Below the pieces are notes generated by a model, which was not told the DNA's origin, made no database searches, and saw only the letters and a program-made list of their open reading frames with translations. From positions 1,290,001-1,354,000 of the forward strand of contig WPIO01000055.1 of NCBI GenBank assembly GCA_009760855.2: a DNA stretch of 64,000 nt, written 5' to 3'. A program made the translations under genes and the position numbers. Each line of letters starts with the position of its first letter. Position 1 is the stretch's first letter. The DNA comes from Cristatella mucedo (lineage: Eukaryota; Bryozoa; Phylactolaemata; Cristatellidae). Shown one piece after another: positions 47,244 through 64,000 of this stretch.

Positions 47244-48221
47244 CCAAGAGAAAATTATGTTCAAGTAAACATGTGACGTAATGTAAAGTGGGAGCCGCTG
47301 GTAGAGACCCTTGGAAGATGCTGATGTCACCACTGCGGATCGTGTCACCTCATCTAGAGATTCGTCTCGGTTCGAGATAACGATTCAGCACTTTTCAAGT
47401 ACTTCCACGGTGACTTTCGCAGCAGTCGGAGACAAACGTCAGTGGTGGTGCCTTCATCCGACCACAGATAAGGAAGATCATGCAGTATTAGGCCATTAGA
47501 AGATCATACATTGTTAGGCCATCGATTCAAGCATGCATCCCTCGTTTGAAAACGGAATACAGACATCTGAAAACGGCAGCGTGTGATCGCCTGCGAACCA
47601 CTTACACACCTGGAACCAACCGAGACCGACTATACAACCCTCTTTAGGGGCATACATTTGCGTAAGCTTGGACTCCGTTGGACAATGTCTCACGCTTGCA
47701 GAGCGCCAGTGTTCTTGTATTGAGACAGAAGCGTAACAGGAGGTGAAAGGACCGTTCCTCTTGTTCCCCATCTCAATTACCTCCAACTCGGAGTAAAACT
47801 GATTAATGCTTCGAAACATATCCGAAAACAGGAGATGATAATTAATAATGTAACAATAGTTCACACACTCCATGTGGCTACAGCTGCCAAATCGCTGCAC
47901 TAGTTTGACCCAGGTGTCAAGGCACTCGCCACCTATGACAGAAGTCACGGGGCCGAGCCCTGTGACGCATGCAACTGCATGCACCTGGGTGGAGAGAGAG
48001 AGTTCTCTTTGGGCGCTATTACAGAGGATTTATTAAATTCCCATTAGATAAGGATCTCACCTCGCCGGGTCAACCCTATGCTGGAGAAAACTGATAGATG
48101 ATACTTGGCCTCGGATCATAGTCAGCTGGTGCAGCAGAGGAAATGCGTCGGCAGGATCGCTGAGCATGACTCATCACTGGCCCAGCGTTTGTGATGATAA
48201 TAATAATAATAACGCACTTGA
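46481..48221 (-). repeat. right arm of the 3.8-kb palindrome
   Basis: Reverse complement of 44384-46125 (coordinate sum 92605). Its outer edge is inside the tail of another LINE-A copy (48205-48475), and the left arm's outer edge is at the same tail motif, TCAAGTGCGTTATTATT. Confidence 0.95.
47893..48015 (+). mobile_element. SINE-A copy in the right palindrome arm
   Basis: Mirror image of the copy at 44590-44712. Confidence 0.7.
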
Positions 48222-48475
48222 CAAAGCGCCCTCAGAGAACTCAATCTCTTTCTAGGCGCTTTACAATTGCTGCAAAGGGAAAAGTGACTGAATGCTGAGT
48301 AGTATCATGAACATAATAATCATGCTTGATAAACAACACGAACAACATGGTTAGGGGTGACATGCACAGGGTCAGCATGCAAATGTGGTTAGTGGCAGCA
48401 TGCACAGTGTCAGCACGCACAAGCACGTGACGGACGAATCACAGGGACCCACTAAATGCTGTCCTAAATAGGTGT
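48205..48475 (-). mobile_element. LINE-A copy, 3' end, at the palindrome's outer edge
   Basis: (AAT)n then ACGCACTTGACAAAGCGCCC, stem-loop and untranslated region up to GTCCTAAATAGGTGTG. Truncated at about 48475. Confidence 0.88.
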
Positions 48476-49507
48476 GATTTCGGTGCTTCGGATGTGAAAC
48501 TCAAACCTCGCCGATCTGCCGATCGGGCAGAGAGCAAGGGACCGATTCACTGAGCAGGCGTGGCTGCACCCGCCCACACCCTCCTACGGCTGGCTGGAAA
48601 ACTCACCCAAAAGCCGTCAATATCGAGCAAGAAAGAACTCGAGCGCGACGAGGTCACGGGGCCACGAGGTCTCGAGGTCACGGGCCCGCGAAGCTACGCA
48701 AACTTCCTAGAGGCCAAGTCGCCGTCAACTTCGTTATGTCAGGGAATTAAACAGCGTCTGAAACATCAACACGCTAAATTGGCTACGATATGACAGTGTC
48801 TATGCATTTCTAGCGGTACCCGGACCGGCGATTAGTTAATTAAGCCACGGTTTAATGAGTTGCACTTTACGCCTCGTCCTGCACAAACACGACCCCTCTA
48901 CGGCCGTGTAATATACTGCTAAGCGTTGACCGTGTGGACTTCTTACAAAGGTGTAGTTGCTCTCTATGGCTACCACGCTCTGCTATCGTCGCCGCACCGG
49001 CGTGCATCTGGGTGACTTCAGTGATTCATTAGCCGAACTCTAAGGCTGTAGCTCCACCTGCATCTGGCGGTCACTCGCCCTCTGACGTCAGGCGCCCACT
49101 AGTGCGAATGCAGTGCAAGGCAGCGCCTCGTAATCAAGATTGTAGATACGGAGGAGGCTGCTATGCGAATTCGTAGCAGCTTCATCGCATGCTGGAATGT
49201 CTGCAGTCTGATCGAGACTCATGTATCTTACACAAGCAACCGTCACAATCCTTGCGATACTTAAATGCAGCTTTACGTAGGTTCAGTTCCGGATGTCACT
49301 CTGACAAGGCAGCACTTCAAGCATGCATTCGAAGCACCGCAATTCGCACGACATTGCTTGCTTTAAGCATCAAAAGAGAACTTACCATATTCACCTTGCG
49401 GTTCCCAAGGACACCAATGCCAAATCTTAAAATTGTTCTAGAAGTCTTCAAACCTATGCGATTACGGTATCAGAAGCTAAGACACTAACAGAAAAGAAAA
49501 TACTAGC
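48476..49507. other. no gene recognised
   Basis: Short duplication around 48650-48690 (GAGGTCACGGGSCC, twice). One 99-codon plus frame (49189-49488) has no recognisable motif. Confidence 0.45.
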
Positions 49508-49678
49508 TGATTCAACAGCCTCTTTTGTATAGCAACAGAAGAGCCTTTACGACTATCACCGCCGTTTGCAGCGACGATTAAGGATAGCCCACCACAGGAT
49601 TCCAACCCACGACCTCGGCCCGAGGTCGTTAAAAGCAACCACCTTACCTAGCGAGCCATCACGGCTCACCAGGAAGCC
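49508..49678 (-). mobile_element. SINE-B copy
   Basis: CAACAGCCTCTTTTGTATAG, CCGCCGTTTGCAGCGACGAT, box B region GGATTCCAACCCACGACC (plus-strand reading) and CCTTACCTAGCGAGCCATCA, same order as the other SINE-B copies. Confidence 0.85.
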
Positions 49679-49705
49679 TAACTCATCATTTCTTTACATG
49701 CATGT

Positions 49706-50204
<499 letters not shown>

Positions 50205-50328
50205 TCCGCAAGTAATAATAATAATAATAATAATGCACTTAAAAAAGCGCCCTCAGAGAACTCAATCTCTTTCTAGGCGCTTTACATTTGCTGCAGAGGG
50301 AAATGCGATTGAATGGTGAGTACTAGCT
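50205..50328 (-). mobile_element. LINE-A tail fragment
   Basis: (AAT)n at 50211-50234, stem-loop and the start of the untranslated region, ending at GCGATTGAATGGTGAGTA. Confidence 0.87.
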
Positions 50329-50593
50329 GGCTTTTATTTCGCTTTGCGATTCCGCCCTCAGCTGTTGCCCTATTCAGCTCAGATAAATTGTTATTCGACG
50401 GTGAAATTTACTAGGACAAGTGGCGACAGCGATTCGGATGGAATGGCTCTCTTAAACCCACCTGCCTTAATACCTATTTATCTCTCGTTCAACATTTCAT
50501 GCATTTCTCTTCCTCTATTTTCTCTCTCTCCTGCTTTTTCTACTCCTCTCTCTCTCCTCCCTTATCTTTATTACATACATAAACATATATTTG

Positions 50594-50677
<84 letters not shown>
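50594..50677. repeat. (TA)11 then (TG)31 compound microsatellite
   Basis: TA run 50594-50615 continuing directly into TG to 50677, a typical TA/TG slippage junction. Further TA/TG bits follow to 50697. Confidence 0.96.
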
Positions 50678-50679
<2 letters not shown>

Positions 50680-50697
50680 CATGTGTATATACTGTAT

Positions 50698-51414
50698 GTC
50701 AGCAAGTTTTATTTTATATTTAATGAACGTACGCCCAAACGTACGTTCCGAACGTACGTCGCGCAATCAGAAGTCACGGTTAATACGCTAATCGACGCTA
50801 ATAAATGAGAAGAGAGCCCACACAAAAATAAATGCGAACTGTACAGTGCACCCTCATCGCTGAAAATATTAAATTCCATAGGGAACAGATCAAAAGCGAG
50901 AAACTAGCTTAAATGAGAAAGCACAAAACTGTAATGGCCATTGATACAGAAGAAAAAAGTGCAAAGAATATCGAATAAACAAGCAACCATCTGTGACAAC
51001 GACGAAAAATACAGGCAGGGAAAGTCAGTAAGCGTCGTACTGACGAAACTCAACGACAGAATTTAGCTATTTAGCTCAGACTCAACTGCAGCAAGAGTCT
51101 TCCACAACAAATTAGCGTTTTCTCTGATTTTTGATGGGTATAAGTTAGTCCGTATATTAATACGCATGTGCATAAACATAATTGCTTACACATTGCATAC
51201 ACATAACTGTCATAATCATTGCAGACATGTCACTGTCAAAAGGTGAGCATACCTACCTTAGAGTAGATTTCGCAGATCTGGCAAAGCCCCGGGCACAAAA
51301 AAAGGATTCTAGAAGTCTCTGTGCAGCTAGAATAATTGTACGAGTGAGATGGGTGCGTGAAAATAGGGTCAACCTCTTCTGCCTTACGGCTCGCACGACA
51401 AAGGTTAGCTGATT
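50698..51414. other. no gene recognised
   Basis: Contains ACGTACGCCCAAACGTACGT at 50728-50747 (short ACGTACG repeats). Otherwise featureless. Confidence 0.45.
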
Positions 51415-51572
51415 TAACTTGACCTCCTCATTTGTATGGCGGTAGAAGAGCCTTAACGGCTAGCGCCAACTCATTCAGAAGGCGATAAAGGATCGTCCAC
51501 TTCACGACTCGAACCCACGGCCTGGGTCATGAAGCGCGAGAATCTTACCGCTGGGCTAAGACGCAGGGGCTA
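51415..51572 (-). mobile_element. SINE-B copy, diverged
   Basis: TTGTATGGCGGTAGAAGAGC, GGCGATAAAGGATCGTCCAC, CGACTCGAACCCACGGCC (box B region, plus-strand reading) and ATCTTACCGCTGGGCTAAGA. Confidence 0.82.
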
Positions 51573-51589
51573 AACTTAAAATGGTAAGT

Positions 51590-51735
51590 TTATTCAACAG
51601 CCTCGCATGTGTATAGCGTCAGAAGCGCCTTAAAGACTATCATCACCGCTCGCTGTATGAAATGAAGGATCGCCTCTTGAGGACTCGAACTCGTGACCTG
51701 GTTCGTATGGAGCGACCTCCTTACGCGACAGTTAA
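51590..51735 (-). mobile_element. SINE-B copy, tandem neighbour of the previous one
   Basis: CAACAGCCTCGCATGTGTAT, GAAGGATCGCCTC and GGACTCGAACTCGTGACC in the same order. Separated by only about 17 bp from the preceding copy, in the same orientation. Confidence 0.82.
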
Positions 51736-52023
51736 ATTCGGAGTGATCGTAGCCAGCCCAAGATTATGCCTCTTGCCAACCGAGTGCGTTCTTAATTAGA
51801 GCATCGCTGGATTTATAAAGCGTAACCAACGACCTATATCCGAGGCGGTAGCACCGGCGCTAAGTATGCTCCGCCGACTAGATGGCATAGCATCCATCCC
51901 GGACTTAGGATTAAAGACTACGGACTACTTGCGTCAGTGGCGTCAGTTAACGATCTCCTCCGCTGCCGTGAGGTTCTCTCCAGACTTCGCTGACTGTAAC
52001 CAACACATTAGTAGGGCTGCCAA
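51736..52023. other. no gene recognised
   Basis: Short unique stretch between the SINE-B pair and the minisatellite. Possible upstream limit of the glycerate kinase transcript's downstream flank. Confidence 0.4.
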
Positions 52024-52510
52024 AGGAAATAATTGAACCTCAGCGTGGCTTACGATGATTTATTAAGGAAGTTGCTGAAAACGAAAAATTAAATAATTGA
52101 AGTAATTGAACCTCAGCGTAACTTACGATGATTTATTAAGGAAGTTGTTGAAAACAAAAAGTTAAATAATTGAAATAATTGAACCTCAGCCTGGCTTACG
52201 ATGATTTATTAAGGAAGTTGCTGAAAACGAAAAATCAAATAATTGAAGTAATTGAACCTCAGCGTAACTTACGATGATTTATTAAGGAAGTTGTCGAAAA
52301 CGAAAAATTAAATAATTGAAATAATTGAACCTCAGCGTGGCTTACGATGATTTATTAAGGAAGTTGTTGAAAACGAAAAATTAAATAATTGAACCTCAGC
52401 GTAGCTTACGATGATTTATTAAGGAAGTTGCTGAAAAAGAAAAATTAAATAATTGAACCTCAGTGTAGCTTACGATGATTTATTAAGGAAGTTGTTGAAA
52501 ACAAAAAATT
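52024..52510. repeat. minisatellite, 7 copies of a 73/64-bp unit
   Basis: GAACCTCAG begins at 52035, 52108, 52181, 52254, 52327, 52391 and 52455: four steps of 73 bp then two of 64 bp. The 9-bp difference is an extra AATTGAAGT or AATTGAAAT. Units are more than 90 percent alike. Each unit contains GATTTATTAAGG, which is AATAAATC on the minus strand. Adjacent units have no spacers, so this is not a CRISPR array. Confidence 0.96.
52471..52486 (-). promoter_or_regulatory. candidate polyadenylation signal of glycerate kinase inside the minisatellite
   Basis: Reading downstream from the stop at 52894 on the minus strand, I find no AATAAA or ATTAAA until the nearest minisatellite unit (AATAAATC, about 52480). 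Six more follow, one per unit. Inference; cleavage could use a variant signal nearer the stop. Confidence 0.35.
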
Positions 52511-52893
52511 ACCTTCGTCCTGCGCATCGACTCTATAAAATAAACCCCGGCTTGTAACTAAGGTCGCCATATTGTAGACGATACGCGAAATAAATGAAGA
52601 AAACTCCTTTGCATGCACCCAGCGGCTATTGGGGCGAGGGCCCAGCAAGTGTATAGCGTGACGTAAGGTTTGTCAGTGCGCGCACACAGAAATCAGACTC
52701 CGCGAGCGTAGCCTCCTAGGCGACGAAATCCTCGCAGCGCGCCCACGACTGCAGCGCACGAGCAAGCACAGCACCCACCGACCGGAAGAAGCCAGCGCCC
52801 GGTCGATTACTGGACGCGCGACCGCTGCCGCGCGCCGAGTTCGAGTGCCGCCGACGACGCTTCCGTCGGCGTCGCCGGCGGCCGCGACGTGAC

Positions 52894-63199
<10,306 letters not shown>

Positions 63200-64000
63200 C
63201 TACATCGGGCAAACACGATCAACATGGCCTCGGTTAATATTAATAACAATTATAATGATACATTTGCATAGCGTCCTCAGAGAACTTGCCTCAATGTCTA
63301 CATTCAAAGAGGGCACTATCGACAACCCCCCCTTTAATCCTGTCCCTTAACTCCATGCAGCACCTCAAGGTCTATATTCAAGAAGGCCACTTAAGACTTC
63401 GTTCTGAAGCTCATATTCCAAATGAATGTCGTACCTACCACAGTAGTACACTACTTTTCGCTGACTCTCGCTTTGGCTCCAAGCTACCAAGCTCTTTACC
63501 TGTCTTGACTTTAATGTATTTGCCACTCACTTTTCAGTCCCTTCATTCTCTTAAGAAAGTTTAGGTCTGATGATCCAACAGCTTCGTATATGTAGCAGCA
63601 GGGACGCCCTGGACCCATGTAGTTAAGAGGGAGCACCGTATCTCAGACCGTTGCTCCTGCCTACCTATCCAAACCTCATGCCATATGCTGCTCTATGTCA
63701 GTCCTTTTATCTGTTTCTATGTCCAACTCAAATCTCTTTGACCCGACTCTGCTCTGCCTGTAATGGACACCCAAACACTTCAGCTTCAGGCTGAAAAACT
63801 GTCTTCTACTCTTGGAGCAATTCGGCTGCAAGAGGTCACGTGATCCTGCTTTGTGGCAGCTCTCCTTTTCGAAGGATCTCAGGCTGCCGCCCAAACCATT
63901 AGGAACGGTTGCTCTGGCCGCAAACTGTTAATAGTTTGCCTCCATTGATTGTCATGCAGCAGTATGATGTAGCAGGGGGGGAAGGAGAGCAACTGAAAAG
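63200..64000. other. intron sequence with LINE-A scraps
   Basis: A LINE-A tail remnant on the minus strand (63236-63292: ATAATGATACATTTGCATAG, GCGTCCTCAGAGAACTTGCC) and a decayed LINE-A coding piece on the plus strand (63440-63551: CACTCACTTTTCAGTCCCTT). No upstream glycerate kinase exon is found up to the edge. Confidence 0.5.

Noticed and set aside
52024-52510. CRISPR-like array
   Set aside because: Units of 73/64 bp are contiguous, with no unique spacers, and the genome is animal.

Overview
The window looks like a nuclear DNA segment from an animal. It has a spliced gene with GT-AG introns, non-LTR retrotransposons, a hAT transposon, tRNA-derived SINEs and many long microsatellites. There is no sign of operons or bacterial genes. 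I cannot name the species. The very GC-rich last exon of the one clear gene and the abundant (CT)n, (TA)n and (CTG)n runs are its most distinctive compositional traits.

Only two host genes can be supported. The first is glycerate kinase (GLYCTK-type) on the minus strand. Five phase-compatible exons lie at 63199-63030, 59645-59494, 57480-57305, 56760-56629 and 53760-52894, and the N-terminal exon(s) lie beyond the right edge. Its introns are packed with LINE, SINE and microsatellite insertions. The second is a mucin-like single-pass membrane protein on the minus strand (about 23420-21598). It has about twenty 18-19-residue Thr/Ala/Pro/Ser repeats, a transmembrane helix and a short tail, and is interrupted by one frameshift inside the repeats. 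A perfect 80-unit CTG/CAG run lies about 340 bp past its stop.

Most of the rest is repeats. LINE-A is a CR1/L2-like family with an (ATT)n tail and about 20 copies. LINE-B is a related family with an ACATTACATT tail and 6 copies. SINE-A is tRNA-derived and ends in the same stem-loop tail as LINE-A. SINE-B is tRNA-derived, with five copies all on the minus strand. There are two copies of a short element, one of them with clear terminal inverted repeats, and an old roughly 165-bp tandem satellite at 16.8-19.7 kb.

Layout: 0-5 kb, LINE fragments and unannotated DNA. 4.4-10.9 kb, a four-level nest (SINE in LINE in hAT in LINE), with the hAT bounded by perfect 13-bp inverted repeats and an 8-bp target duplication. 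11-20.9 kb, LINEs and the satellite. 21-23.4 kb, the mucin-like gene. 23.4-43 kb, mostly unassigned DNA with GC/CpG-rich islands and scattered repeats. 44.4-48.2 kb, a 3.8-kb near-perfect palindrome with a small perfect hairpin near its centre. 48-52.5 kb, SINEs, microsatellites and a 73/64-bp minisatellite. 52.9-63.2 kb, glycerate kinase.

The best leads are the LINE/SINE 3' stem-loop with compensatory changes, the large palindrome with a mosaic inner part, the nested transposon stack, several perfect short hairpins, and an unassigned coding-like patch at 38.9-39.6 kb.
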